The notes: a model not told the origin generated them from the sequence alone. Shown: positions 11,580-23,699, counted from the stretch's first letter. The stretch is 64,000 nt of DNA from Nematopogon swammerdamellus (GCA_946902875.1 OX336340.1:6655739-6719738), one strand, 5' to 3'. Numbers and translations: made by a program.

Positions 11580-11745
11580 ATGTTTGATCGTCCCTTTACA
11601 TATATACATACATACATACCATACACGCTTTATCCCGACAATCAGGGTAAGCAGAGTAATCGGTGTTGTACCGCAAGAACTCTGGAAAATTGCAACACAA
11701 CATCGACCACCACGTACCTCACGTTCATTTTGTGTAGTTTGCGTG
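11580..11745 (-). mobile_element. SINE-like family C, inverted fragment
   Basis: This is the reverse complement of the family C 3' region: CGACAATCAGGGTAAGCAGA, then AGTAATCGGTGTTGTACCGC, with the TATG-type tail at the left (11603-11625). Confidence 0.6.
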
Positions 11746-11749
11746 TGAA

Positions 11750-12505
11750 ATGTTCTTTTCTTTTCACAAGCCTTGTCTCTTCTTCAAGAACATGGTTGCA
11801 TGGCACTAGTGATAGTTTGTTCTTTTGTGGGCTTTCTCAAAATAATGTAACAGTTCCTGTCTCAAATAGTTAGAATAAAGTAAGAATATACTCCTCCTCC
11901 TTTCCAATTACTTTTCCGAAACTATTTATATTAGTTTTAAAAAAAGCACATCACTAATATGAGTGCTAAACACACTAAGCTATTTGAATCCGAAACCATA
12001 TCTAACCCTTCGGATACATTAGGGTAACGAAACCCTCAGGCTACAAGCAATTACTTATTTAAACACCAACTTGTTGGGAGAGCACCCGACGACGACGCCG
12101 ACTGACGAACGAACGAACGAGGGATCCCCGAGCGAAACACGACGAAACAAACTTCACATCTACCGAAGTTTATTAAATTATGTTAAAGATAACAGTAGCT
12201 TCTGAAAGCTCATTAAAGTTTTACGTACATACATCTCTAGCTCTCGCCATCGCGATCCCACCCCCTCCCCCGCACCGGCGGCGTCACCGACTCAGTGCCG
12301 ACATACAGCCACCTCGAACGAATAGCTGTTAATTTTATTTGAGTATCAGGGCTGCCATCGACGCCCTCTTTCCCGATTCGATTGGAGCCATAACATCAAT
12401 TTAAATTAAATTCATTGCGACACTGCAATAAACAAGTCCATTCGACATGCTGCAAACTAAATCAACTCTACAATGTTTGGAACGTGTTAACGTCGACTTC
12501 ATTTA
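11750..12505. other. no gene recognised
   Basis: Nothing clear was found. A C-rich patch at 12245-12310 is notable only for its composition. Confidence 0.3.
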
Positions 12506-12509
12506 ATCA

Positions 12510-12630
12510 TACATACATACATAGCGTCACGCCCTTTTCCCAGTGGGGTAGGCAGAGACAACGGATCTAAACGTGCCACGATCCCGACACACTTCTGCCG
12601 CCTCCACTCTCATAATGTTCTTCATACATG
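12510..12630. repeat. dispersed repeat (GTGGGGTAGGCAGAG type), copy 2
   Basis: It has the same order of words as 1431-1560: ACATAGCGTCACG, CCCAGTGGGGTAGGCAGAGA, TGCCACGATCC, ATAATGTTCTTCATA. Confidence 0.6.
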
Positions 12631-13086
12631 CGCGTCGGTTACGGGTACTGCGCACTTGACCCTTTTTGAGCAAATTGATGGAATCAATAAAATTAAAATC
12701 ATTAGAAAATTTTTACCGGAATTAAAGAGTTAAACGAAAGCCGTGGCAATATTGGGTAAATAGGAAAAACTTATTCTTTTAAAAAACCATTGTTGCATTC
12801 AGTCTGCCTTTCTTTATTAGCGAATATCGCAAAAAAATGCGGTAGACGCACATCTGTCTCACTAGACGCATTGAAAAGCCCGTTGGAGCAAGTGAGACAG
12901 TTCATGAGAAATTGCTAGTTAGCGATGATGTGCTCTAAAAGAGAATAGGCCCGCGGGTCAGTTTAGTTTCTTAATTTATTAATCCAAATGCTAGAACGTT
13001 ACATACACTTGAACACGTCAAAAATAATTAATTCAAGACATTCTCAGAATCGATAGCTAATATCTAATTGTAATCAAAATGTTAAA

Positions 13087-13510
13087 TTATACTAATTTTA
13101 AGTTTCCGGATTAACAGTAGGTACTGAAGACTTACATAGGTCGACGTATCGCCCGCTACATCACGGGCTTCTTCAGAAAGCGGGAGTTTCTGGAGCCGAC
13201 GACGTCTAGTGTCCGTTGTACCAGACGTCATACTGCTCTTTTTTGAAGATTGTATTTGTGGGTAGGTTGAACAATATTCGACAGCGGTGTCAGATAAAGT
13301 CAGATCGCGATCCATCGATCGGCTGAAGATCTTGAAGATGTGTGCTGTAAGAGCACGAAAAAGAGCAGTTTGACGTTTGGTTAGGTTAGCCGTTGGCTTC
13401 AGAAACTCTCCCGCAGTTCCTGAAGAAAACCCGTGACGTAGCGGGCGAAACTTCGACTTATGTAAGTCTTCAGTACCTACTGTTAATCCGGAAACTTAAA
13501 ATGAGTATAG
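13087..13510. mobile_element. long-TIR MITE or foldback element
   Basis: Inverted repeats of about 110 bp run inward from both ends. They include AAGTTTCCGGATTAACAGTA, GGTACTGAAGACTTACATA and CGCCCGCTAC-TCACGGG. TTAAA occurs directly outside both ends (13082-13086 and 13511-13515), which fits a TTAA-type or 5-bp target-site duplication. The central 200 bp holds a second, weaker inverted pair around AAGAGCAG. No transposase is present. Confidence 0.8.
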
Positions 13511-13519
13511 TTAAAACGC

Positions 13520-15080
13520 GGAAGCGAACAGGTTAATAACAGAGTAAACTTAAAAATATTAGAAAATGTTAAATGTGTAATTCTTTCGTAATAATGTTCA
13601 ATTCAATCTTTGAAAATACAATCGACGGAAAGGACTGATAAGAGCTCTTAATTATAAATTCTTGTCGGCCTATAGAAAGTTGTTCAAACTAGAGAGTGGT
13701 ACCGATGAAGTTGGCACCCCTATTGACTTCGCGCCGCCTCCCCTCCGCCACTCCGCGCCCGCCTGGCCCCGCGCGCGTTCAAGCCGGTCTGCTCCGCCAG
13801 ACCATTTTTCCGATCACTTGAACGGAATTGAACAACTATTGACGGTAACGAACTACAAAGAAAACTTCGCAGCCTCCTCAGCCCTCAGGCGACATTTTAT
13901 CTCCGGACGATCTTTTTCGGGGGGAATCTTCAATTCAAATAAAATTAATAGCTTCTTCGTGCAAGATTGGCCGGCGATTGGCTCGCGGTGGTTTTACGTA
14001 TGTTTGTGGTGCTTTATTAGCTTATTGGACAGCAAATAATATACGTGTCTGAAAGTAGGTATATCGTATTAGGTTTATTATTAACCCTTAGCTCCTCGCC
14101 AGCGCGAATTTCCACGTAACGTTCCGGGTAAACACACAATTCCGCGCGCGAAACATTTTCCGCGCTTTCTCCATTAAAAAATCATAACTATGAAATTTCC
14201 TTCAGAACCCTATATAAATTTGCACGTCATTGTAATCTAGATGAAATTATCTTTCATATGACATAGGTTTGAGCTAATTGGTTCGCAATTGTAATGCATA
14301 GAAAAATAGGCAAAGTTAGAAATGAATGATTTACGGGAGTCGGAAGGAAAGAATGAAGATTCCTCAAAAAGTAAATCGATAACATATGTTTTTTTTGTTT
14401 TAAAATAGAACTAAAATACATTTGCAATAAACCTACATCAAATTTAGTAAATATTTTCTTGATAAATATTTCACCAGAGCCCTCCAACCATGAGCCAACC
14501 GGCGCGTAATTTGTACCGGCGGCAGAATTTTGAATGGTACAAAAAAGTGCTGTTATTATCGAAAATGAGCAATAAATACAAAAAGTATGGCCATTGTCGT
14601 CTGCCCCCAAGTGTCCTCCATATTGAATAGAAGAAATCATAACATTTTACGTATTAGATTTTTTTTTAAAAATAAAAAACCAACGCAATCCCTTTCTAGT
14701 GCGTGAGAAAACTACTTCCCGTTGGAGCGATGTTTTGGCTATAATACAACACTTCGTAAAGGTTATATCCCACTAATAAATTAGTCTATGACATGTTTAT
14801 CAATATGTCAATGTCATATGAGCACTCACTGAACATATTATAATAACACTGGCCTATTGAAATCAAACAAAAAACTGAAGTGGCTCACGCACACATGCAC
14901 ACAATGACGTCAGCCGGCAGCCGTGCGCTAGTATTAGTAAGTCGACGACCTGTTCTCGAAAGATACATAGAGGGTGTTTGCAATATACAGATAACGAAAA
15001 ATATTTATATTTAGCAACGGTTGGTCAAGCAAGTGTGAACAAATTAGGAATAGCTGTAAAACACAAATGCTATTGGTCAA
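13520..15080. other. no gene recognised
   Basis: A 125-codon plus frame (13662-14039) and a 128-codon minus frame (14254-14640) are open but show no domain. The plus frame crosses a GC-rich patch at 13720-13810. I do not call either as a gene. Confidence 0.3.
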
Positions 15081-15082
15081 GT

Positions 15083-15872
15083 GTGTACTTTAAAAGAATA
15101 GTCCCACTGCATCTCTCCCCGTGTGTGTCGTAAAAGGCGACTAAGGGATAAGACTCCCTTCTTATATTACTAGATGGTAGGTTATTCCGCCCGGGTTGGT
15201 ACCACCGCACTGAATGAAAGGTCGGTCGAAACGGCTATGTAAATAGTTTGTGTTTTCCGTCCAGTTCAATGTAGCCGGCACGACCGAAGTGAAGCACTGA
15301 CGTGGCACCAAGTTCACCCGGTGCTATGGGCTGACATCACGAATGTACCGTGTGGGGCCGGTACTTTAAAAGAATAGCCCCACTGCATCTCTCCCCGTGT
15401 ATGTCGTAAAAGGCGGCAAAGGGATATGACTCCCTTCTTATATTACTAGGTAGTAGGGTTTAACCCGCCCGGGTTGCTACCACCACATTTGTGTTTTCCG
15501 TGCAGTTCAGTGTAGCCGGCACGACCGAAGGGCAGCACTGACGTAGCACCAAGATCACCCGGTGTTATGGGCTGACATCACGAATGAACCGTGTGGGGCG
15601 GGTACTTTAAAAAAATAGCCCCACTGCATCTCTCCCCGTGTATGTCGTAAAAGGCGACAAAGGGATATGACTCCCTTCTTATATTACTAGGTGGTAGGGT
15701 TTAACCCGCCCGGGTTGCTACCACCACATTTGTGTTTTCCGTGCAGTTCAGTGTAGCCGGCACGACCGAAGGGCAGCACTGACGTAGCACCAAGATCACC
15801 CGGTGTTATGGGCTGACATCACGGATGTTGTAAGTGATGTAGCCAACCGTTTCAGTTCCCATAAAAAAAAAA
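15083..15872 (+). mobile_element. tandem cluster of three family B SINE copies
   Basis: Three head-to-tail copies abut at about 15346 and 15587. Copies 1 and 2 end early at CATCACGAATG, exactly where the next head begins. Copy 3 runs through to the poly-A. Copies 2 and 3 share the same internal deletion (GCTACCACCACATTTGTGTT) and the same GGGCAGCACTGACGTAGC variants. That marks copy 2 to copy 3 as a local duplication, not an independent insertion. A separate 45-bp tail piece follows at 15886-15930. Confidence 0.75.
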
Positions 15873-15973
15873 TTATAAATAAATTTTGTAGGTGGTGTAG
15901 CCAACCGTGTCAGTTTCCATACAAAAATACTAGGTTAGTATAAGGCTTCGTCGCCCAACCTAACCTTTCACTG

Positions 15974-18900
15974 TAACTGTAACGTAACGTAGCGGGGGTG
16001 GGGGGGGGGGGGGGGGGGGGGGGTGGTTGTTTTGTTTGATAGTCTGACAGTTTGACAGATTTGACAGTTGTCATGTATGACAAAGTTGGACAGTTTGATC
16101 TCTGTCAAAAGTTGACATTGTCAGATTTTGACATTTGACAGTGTAAATCGGAGTGAATTGATGACATCTGGGGGGGGGGGGATTTGGGGAGATAGTTTAT
16201 TGGGTCTAACTAGTAAGGGGTCCGAGTTATAAGCGTAAACGGGGTTGTCAAATGTACATTTGGGTTCCAGCTTGATAGTTTGACCGATTTGACAGTTGTC
16301 ATGAAAAACAAAGTTTGAGATTTGGGTATAGGGCACAAGTTGACACTGTCAGATTTTGACATTTGACACTCCTTGACAGATTTTTGGTTGATAACTTTGA
16401 CAGATTGACAGATTTGACAGTTGTCATGTACTACAAAGTTTGACAGTTCGATCTCTGTCACAAGTTGAGATTGTGAGATTTTGACATTTGACAGTTTAAA
16501 TGGAAGTAAAATTGATGAAATTTTGGTGGAGGGGGAATTTGGGAGTGGGGGGGGGGGGATTTTTGTTCTCCCCGATATCTATCCGAATATATAGTTATAC
16601 CTCTCTACCTAGTCTATTTCAAAAGTAAGTTTTCGTACTTTGAAAATCGACTAAATTGTGTGAGCAACTTGATGTTTAATTCACTACACTATTTTCAGAT
16701 CTTCGATCCGAAATGTAACTTTGGATTGCGCAGTCCTAGGGAGATGTGTGATGCCTCGTCGGAAGCGTCTCATCGAGTGTAACAACATATTTGAGTTTCA
16801 TCGAAATCATTTGAGCGGTTTGTGAATTATTGGCGTTTGAAATGTGGGCGTCAAAATGTTTGTAGCTCTATAGCGATCGCATTTTAGGTCCGATCGAGTC
16901 AAAACTTGGTGTAGGAGTCTATAATAATGGTCCCGAATGTTTTCTAGAGTTTGAACCCTCCAGCCCCCTCCCCTACGAAAAAGGTTGGGTTAGGTTAGGT
17001 TAGGATTGGTTAGTTTGACAATTTTGAATTGCGCAGTCCTAGCGAGATGTGTGATACATCGCCGGAAGCGTCTCATCGAGTGTAACAACATATTTGAGTT
17101 TCATCGAAATCATTTGAGCGGTTTTTGAATTATTGGCGTTTGAAATGTGGGCGTGAAAATGTTTGTATCTCTATAGCGATTGCATTTTAGGTCGGATCGA
17201 GTCAAAACTTGGTGTAGGAGTCTATAATAATGGTCCCGAACGTTTTCCAGAGTTTGACCCCTCCAGCCCCCTCCCCTACGAAAAAGGTTGGGTTAGGTTA
17301 GGTTAGGATTGGTTAGTTTGACAACTTTGGATTTCGCAGTCCTAGCGAGATGTGTGATACATCGCCGGAAGCGTCTCATCGAGTGTAATAACATACTTGA
17401 GTTTCATCGAAATCATTTGAGCGGTTTTTGAATTATTGGCGTTTGAAATGTGGGCGTGAAAATGTTTGTATCTCTATAGCGATCGCATTTTAGGTCGGAT
17501 CGAGTCAAAACTTGGTGCAGGAGTCTATAATAATGGTCCCGAACGTTTTCCAGAGTTTGACCCCTCCAGCCCCCTCCCCTACGAAAGAGGTTGGGTTAGG
17601 TTAGGTTAGGATTGGTTAGTTTGACAACTTTGGATTGTAACTGTAACGTAACGCAGCGGGGGGGAGGGGTGGTTGTTTTGTTTGATAGTCTGACAGTTTG
17701 ACAGATTTGACAGTTGTCATGTATGACAAAGTTGGACAGTTTGATCTCTGTCAAAAGTTGATATTGTCAGATTTTGACATTTGACAGTGTAAATCGGAGT
17801 GAATTGATGGCATCTTGGGGTTTTGGGGAGATAGTTTATTGGGTCTAACTAGTAAGGGGTCCGAGTTATAAGCGTAAACGGGGTTGTCAAATGTACATTT
17901 TGGGTTCCAGCTTGACAGTTTGAACGATTTGACAGTTGTCATGAAAAACAAAGTTTGAGATTTGGGTATAGGGCACAAGTTGACACTGTCAGATTTTGAC
18001 ATTTGACAGTCCTCGACAGATTTTTGGTTGACAACTTTGACAGATTGACAGATTTGACAGTTGTCATGTACTACAAAGTTTGACAGTTCGATCTCTGTCA
18101 CAAGTTGACATTGTCAGATTTTGACATTTGACAGTTTAAATGGTAGTAAAATTGATGAAATTTTGGTGGAGGGGGAAATTGGGAGTGGGGGGGGAGGGGA
18201 ATTTTTGTTCTCCCCGATATCTATCCGAATATATAGTTATACCTCTCTACCTAGTCTATTTCGAAAGTAAGTTTTCGTAATTTGAAAATCGACTAAATTG
18301 TGTGAGCAACTTGATGTTTAATTCACTACACTATTTTCAGATCTTCGATCCGAAATGTAACTTTGGATTGAGCAGTCCTAGGGAGATGTCTGATGCCTCG
18401 TCGGAAGCGTCTCATCGAGTGTAACAACATATTTGAGTTTCATCGAAATCATTTGAGCGGTTTTTGAATTATTGGCGTTTGAAATGTGGGCGTCAAAATG
18501 TTTGTAGCTCTATAGCGATCGCATTTTAGGTCCGATCGAGTTAAAACTTGGTGTAGGAGTCTATAATAATGGTCCCGAATGTTTTCTAGAGTTTGACCCC
18601 TCCAGCCCCCTCCCCTACGAAAAAGGTTGGGTTAGGTTAGGTTAGGATTGGTTAGTTTGACAACTTTGGATTGCGCAGTCCTAGCGTGATGTGTGATGCC
18701 TCGTCGGAAGCGTCTCATCAAGTGTAACAACATATTTGAGTTTCATCGAAATCATTTGAGCGGTTTTTGAATTATTGGCGTTTGAAATGTGGGCGTCAAA
18801 ATGTTTGTATCTCTATAGCGATAGCATTTTAGGTCCGATCGAGTCTAAACTTGGTGTAGGAGTCTATAATAATGGTCTTCAACGTGTTTTAGAGTTTGAC

Positions 18901-19672
18901 TTCTCCAGCCCCCTCCCTTACGAAAAAGGTTGGGTTAGGTTAGGTTAGGATTGGTTAGTTTGACAACTTTGGATTGCGCAGTCCTAGCGAGATGTGTGAT
19001 ACATCGCCGGAAGCGTATCGTCGAGTGTAACAACATATTTGAGTTTCATCGAAATAATTTGAGCGGTTTTTGAATTATTGGCGTTAGAAATGTGGGCGTC
19101 AAAATGTTTGTATCTCTATAGCGATAGCATTTTAGGTCCGATCGATTCTAAACTTGGTGTAGGAGTCTATAATAATGGTCCCGAACGTTTTTTAGAGTTT
19201 GACTCCTCCAGCCCCCTCCCCTACGAAAAAGGTTGGGTTAGGTTAGGTTAGGATTGGTTAGTTTGACAACTTTGGATTGCGCAGTCCTAGCGAGGTGTGT
19301 GATACATCGCCGGAAGCGTATCGTCGAGTGTAACAACATATTTGAGTTTCAACGAAATCATTTGAGCGGTTTTGAATTATTGGCGTTTGAAATGTGGGCT
19401 CCAAAATGTTTGTCGCTCTATAGCGATTGCATTTTAGGTCGGATCGAGTCGAAACTTGGTGTAGGAGTCTATAATAATGGTCCCAAACGTTTTCCAGAGT
19501 TTGACCCCCCAGCCCCCTCCCCTACTCAAAAGGTTGGGTTAGGATTGGTTAGTTTGACAACTTTGGACTGCGCAGTCCTAGCGAGATGTGTCATACCTTG
19601 TCGGAAGCGTCTCGTCGAGTGTAACAACATATTTCATCGAAATCATTTGAGCGGTTTTTGAATTTTTTATTG
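15974..19672. repeat. composite satellite with A (~0.73 kb) and B (~302 bp) units
   Basis: Order: A (15974-16722), B x3 (16723-17634), A (17635-18361), B x4 plus a truncated fifth (18362-19672). A units are dense in TGACAG/TTTGACA words and G runs. B units start TTTGGATTGCGCAGTCCTAG, include GTGTAACAACATATTTGAGT and end GGTTGGGTTAGGTTAGGTTA. B copies differ by a few percent. No long ORF crosses the array, so coding function is unlikely. Confidence 0.85.
15994..16023 (+). repeat. G5-T-G24 homopolymer run
   Basis: A run of 24 consecutive G follows G5T at the start of the first A unit. The second A unit has only GGGGGGGAGGGG at the equivalent place. Such a tract can form a G-quadruplex and is prone to assembly error. 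Shorter G runs recur at 16170-16181 and 16541-16558. Confidence 0.85.
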
Positions 19673-19689
19673 TTTCCGAACTAGGCTAG

Positions 19690-20345
19690 GCTGTGCCCGA
19701 GGTCGAATCCTCAGGCGCAGCCAATATCACCCCCAAGGAGGTGTACGTCCGGCTTGGAGGTGGAGTAATGTCGCTGGGGAAAGGCTATTTACCCGCGATT
19801 TGAAGATCCGTGGATTGTAGGAGTGGGGAAAGATATTCCCCGGAAGCATGTTCCACATCTTGCGGCTCAAGAACGATTTAGAGAATCGTGCAGTTTGAAG
19901 TACTCTTTTGTCCACTACAAAGGGATGTTCCGCGAGAGTATGGCGGGTTTGGCGAAGGCGAACAGGAGGAGGAGGGATAAGGGAAGCAATTTCGTCAAAG
20001 CAGCGGCCATAGTAGTACCGATAAAACAGGCTAAATGATCCAACGATCCGTCTGTGCTTTAGAGGTTGAAGGTCCTTTGTGAGTACAGAATCGCCAATGA
20101 GGCGAATGGCTCGTCGTTGAATAGAATCCAAGATGCTAGTTTCGCCTTGGACTCTATGAACGATCGAAATCCAACGTCCCTGGACACCTCCATACCCAGG
20201 ACGCCCAGACTACCATCATTGGGGACTTGGCTGCCCTGGAAAGTGGCTTGGAGGGGAAACGGATCAGCCTTAGTAGAGAAGGCACAAGCTTGCGTCTTAG
20301 CTACGTTGAAGTTGACGATCTGTTGGTGATCTCCTAGCGTACGTC
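19690..20345 (-). pseudogene. non-LTR retrotransposon ORF2 fragment (RT thumb to C-terminus)
   Basis: The minus strand encodes an RT-thumb-like part with FNVAKTQACAFSTK, LGVLGMEVSRDV and SKAKLAS. After a small deletion comes LDSIQRRAIRLIGDS, then MWNMLPGNIFPHSYNPRIFK. These blocks match the plus-strand copy at 20366-21640, so both belong to one family, probably of the CR1/jockey group. The two lie head to head. The reading is broken near 20130. Confidence 0.75.
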
Positions 20346-20365
20346 ACTCACCTTTGGGGGGAATC

Positions 20366-21640
20366 GCTTGAAGGTCATGGTGAATCCTTGCCAATTGGCC
20401 TGGATATTGCCAAGGCATTTGACCGGGTTTGGCACAAGTCGCTCTTGGGCAAATTGCCGGCTTACGGACTACCTTCTGGCCTCTGTGACTGGGTCGCCGA
20501 CTTCCTACATGGGCGTAGCATTCAGGTCCTAGTGGACGGTTGCTCGTCGGACGCCATGTCAGTGAACGCCGGCGTACCACAAGGATCTGTGTTGTCACGC
20601 ACGCAGTTTCTTCTGCGCATCAATGATATGCTGTCTCTGGGCAACATACATTTTTATGCAGATGACAGTACGGCACACGGATCCTACACCAGTCACCCTT
20701 CATCCAGTCGGGATGTTGTGGATGAGAAGAGACGAAGACTTGTGTCTGAGCTCGAACATACACTCGGCTCTATTTCCGAATGGGGCCGTAGTAATTTGGT
20801 CGGGTTCAACGCTTCCAAGACACAAGTTTGCACGTTCAGTGCGAAGAGAGCGACGTTCACACCGGCTCCTTCATTCCAAGGCACGTCACTCAAATTAAGC
20901 GATCACCTCGGGGTCCTCGGAGTCGAACTGTCGCACGACTTGAACTTTCGTCCCCACATCGAGGGGAAGGCCAAGCTTGCTTCTAAAAAGCTGGGCGTAC
21001 TCAATAAGGTGCGACGGTACTTCAGGGCGGACCAAAAGCTGCTCCTGTATAAATCGCAGATCAGGTTTTTTTTATTTTTTTATTTATGTAATCCGATATG
21101 GGTGGCTGAGTCAGAGGGGCGAAAGCACATGTTCTGACTAGCCAATATCATCTCCGAGAAGGTAGGTGCCATACCGGAGACTTCCCTGGATTGTTGGCTA
21201 TACTGGACTAGAGGAGAACACAACCGAGGTTGCTATGCGGCCATCTTACATCCAGTACGGTGGTACCAACCAAGTCGGCTACAATTTGAGCCTACCACCT
21301 AGTAAGGGGCAAGGGAAGGGACCTACAGTTTTACACCGGTTCCGAACGGTGAAGCAGCAGGTGTAGGTATGCACGTAAATTTTTTCGTCAGAAAAAACTC
21401 ATTGGTACACGCCGACCGGATTCGAACCTCGGACCTCTCGCATGAGAAGCCGATGCTCAAACCACTCGGCCACCTGCCGCGTAAAGGTCTTGCTTGGAGT
21501 ACTGCTCGAACCTGTGGGATGGCTCCGCCAAATACCAGCTTGCGCCTCTGGACTCGATCCAGCGTCGAGCCGTGCGACTAATGGGTAACCCCGAAGTGTC
21601 CCGCGATCTAGAACCACTCGGCGCCATATGTCGAGCTTAC
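20366..21640 (+). pseudogene. non-LTR retrotransposon ORF2 fragment (reverse transcriptase), SINE-interrupted
   Basis: The frame carries LINE reverse-transcriptase landmarks. GLDIAKAFDRVWHKSLL holds the first catalytic aspartate and NAGVPQGSVLS follows. FYADDSTA is the YADD active-site box, and GFNASKTQVCTFS comes after it. The ORF runs to LLLYKSQIR at 21065 and resumes in frame after the SINE with LEYCSNLWDGSAKYQ and LDSIQRRAVRLMGN. It ends near 21640 in an A-rich tail. The upstream endonuclease and early RT are missing, so it is 5'-truncated. It is a CR1/jockey-like family; exact clade needs a tree. Confidence 0.85.
21066..21484 (-). mobile_element. tRNA-derived SINE nested in a LINE
   Basis: On the minus strand the element opens with a tRNA-like head that keeps perfect pol III boxes. 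The A box is TGGCCGAGTGG (complement of 21462-21472) and the B box is GGTTCGAATCC (complement of 21418-21428). The core has GTAGGTCCCTTCCCTT, TTACTAGGTGGTAGG and TTGGTACCACCGTACTGGAT, shared with the other SINEs here. The tail is different (GGGAAGTCTCCGGTATGGCA) and ends A-rich. The short duplication AGGT lies at 21063-21066 and 21485-21488. Removing the insert restores the LINE frame. Confidence 0.85.
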
Positions 21641-21649
21641 AATTAAAAA

Positions 21650-23110
21650 AAAAATATGAGATCATTTTTTTTTTACTTTTTAACCTGTCAGCTCCCGCGT
21701 TATAATATGCCCACAGCGGGTCTAGCTCCCGCATGGGCGTGGCCCGTGGTACGGCGCGCGCGACCTTGCGCGCCGACCTCGACATAAACGCAGATATTTC
21801 GGAAACTAATAAAGTCAGATCTATAAACTCTTGTGGCCTAGAAAGCCTAGAAAATTTCCTAAAATCCATGTGAAACAGTGAGGCTTACCTTGTTTAGAAG
21901 TACCAGATAATTTAGTTAAAAAAAAAAATCCCAAAAAAAAAAATTGAAAAATTCATCTAATATAAATTCAAAACATACCTTTACAATATCTATATCAGAA
22001 TACTCGTAAAGAAACATACTTTTAGAAATAGTAAAGTATAATATACGTTTTCTTTACAGAAATCGGCGAAATCTGATGTTCAACATAGGACATTCCGTAA
22101 ACTACCAGAGGGCGCGCGCGTGCCATTTTTTTTTTCAAATATTTTTAGAATCTACAAGTCGATCCGGTTCCAGCGATGTATCACTTGCCATATACGAAAA
22201 CAGTTTTTTGAAAATATCACAAAAATAAATTTCAAATTTCATCAAAATAGTAATTACATGTCAGTTTGTGGGTATCCGCCTGTATAAGATTGGCGCGGTC
22301 GGCAGGCAGCTACGTCACGAGCAAAAAACGGGACGATTACACAGACACTACGTCATAACGGTTTTACACCCCATCAAATGTTGCCGGCCGTTCAGCTTTT
22401 GAGAGTTTTTTATATATTTGGGCATGAACACTCGTGTGATCATCATGTGACATATCAATTCATATGTGATATAGTTTTGTCTAGTCCATACATACAATGA
22501 AATCTGATATATTATCGAAACGTTGATAATAATCACGCTTTTAGCCACACCGACACGATACAATTGGAACACAAAATCACTTGCTCAACTTTGGACAGGT
22601 ATATTTAATTCAAAACAACTTACCATTGCACACAAACACGTCTAGTAAATAGTAAATTTCACTGCGATTACACCAATACCACACACTCGATGAAAAATTA
22701 GAATTATGCTTACAGAAACACGAATTTATTGTCGAAGAGTCGCGCCGCCGTGATTTTTGAAGCGCAATTGTTTACAAACAATGTAAACAATTTTTTTACG
22801 GTCAGTCCACAGCTCGCATTCTATGCGAGCATTTTTTGTCACCTTCTGTCACTATTCAACTAATGATTAGAGGAAAAGAAATAGCTCTAAGGTCAAAGCA
22901 TAAAGAATTAAAAATAAAAAACCAACTCCGGTTGTCAATATTAGGCTTGGCACTTAAGTGCCGTCGGAGGACCCGGTCGTTTTTTCGCGTGGCACCAAAA
23001 GGCCGTTTTTGGGATTAAAGGTTAAACTTGAAACTTAAAGCCAAACACAATTAAATATTTAAACTTTAGATCTACTTGCCAATGCATGCAGTTTATTATC
23101 CAAGGCAGGA
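21650..23110. other. no gene recognised
   Basis: No coding or mobile features are recognised. AT-rich runs alternate with short GC patches near 21700-21790 and 22090-22115. Confidence 0.3.
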
Positions 23111-23114
23111 TCCA

Positions 23115-23340
23115 TGGCAAACGAAGAACTGAAAGACTCCATATATCTTGGCCGAAGAACTGAAAGACTCCATATATCTTGGCCGAAGAACTGAAAGACT
23201 CCGTACATCTTGGCCGAAGAACTGAAAGACTCCATATAATAACTTGGCCGAAGAACTGAGAGACTCCGTATATATTGGCCAAAGAACTGGAAGTATCCGT
23301 ATATTGTGGCCGAAAAACTGAAAGACCTCGTACAACTTGT
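23115..23340. repeat. 31-bp minisatellite, about 7 copies
   Basis: Units have the form GGCCGAAGAACTGAAAGACT followed by CC(A/G)TATATCTT. Divergence grows toward the right end. Minus-strand frames read repeated SSSAKIYGVFQFFGQ-like peptides, which I take as a by-product of the repeat. Confidence 0.9.
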
Positions 23341-23489
23341 CCAACAAACCTGCGCCGGAGATTCAACCACGGCACGCGGTCTATTCCGAGCTGCTGTTTC
23401 GAAGGTGGAAATCGCCCTAATGGTGATCAAATTCTTTTCAAGAGATCACTTATTATGAAGAAGTCAATATATGCTTATCTGCATAAATG

Positions 23490-23690
23490 TATCGCACTGC
23501 AAAGTCGTGGAACGGTCTTCTGGGGAATATTTTTCCGTACTTCTACAATCCACGGATCTTTAAATCGCGAGTTAATATAATAGCCTTTCCCCAGCGACTT
23601 TACTCCGCCTTCAAGCCGGGCTGGAACATTCTCGAGGGTCAAATTGGCTGCGCCTGAGGTTCCGACCTCGAGAACAGCGACCCAGTACGG
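23490..23690 (+). mobile_element. LINE 3'-end fragment
   Basis: The plus strand parallels the C-terminal part of the LINE at 19690-20345. GTACTTCTACAATCCACGGA, CCTTTCCCCAGCGACTTTAC and GGTCAAATTGGCTGCGCCTG have close counterparts in the complement there. The frame is broken. Confidence 0.7.
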
Positions 23691-23699
23691 GTAGATAAA

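Noticed and set aside
23022..23430. Minus-strand frames with repeated VFQFFGQ-like peptides
   Set aside because: They arise from the 31-bp minisatellite at 23115-23340.
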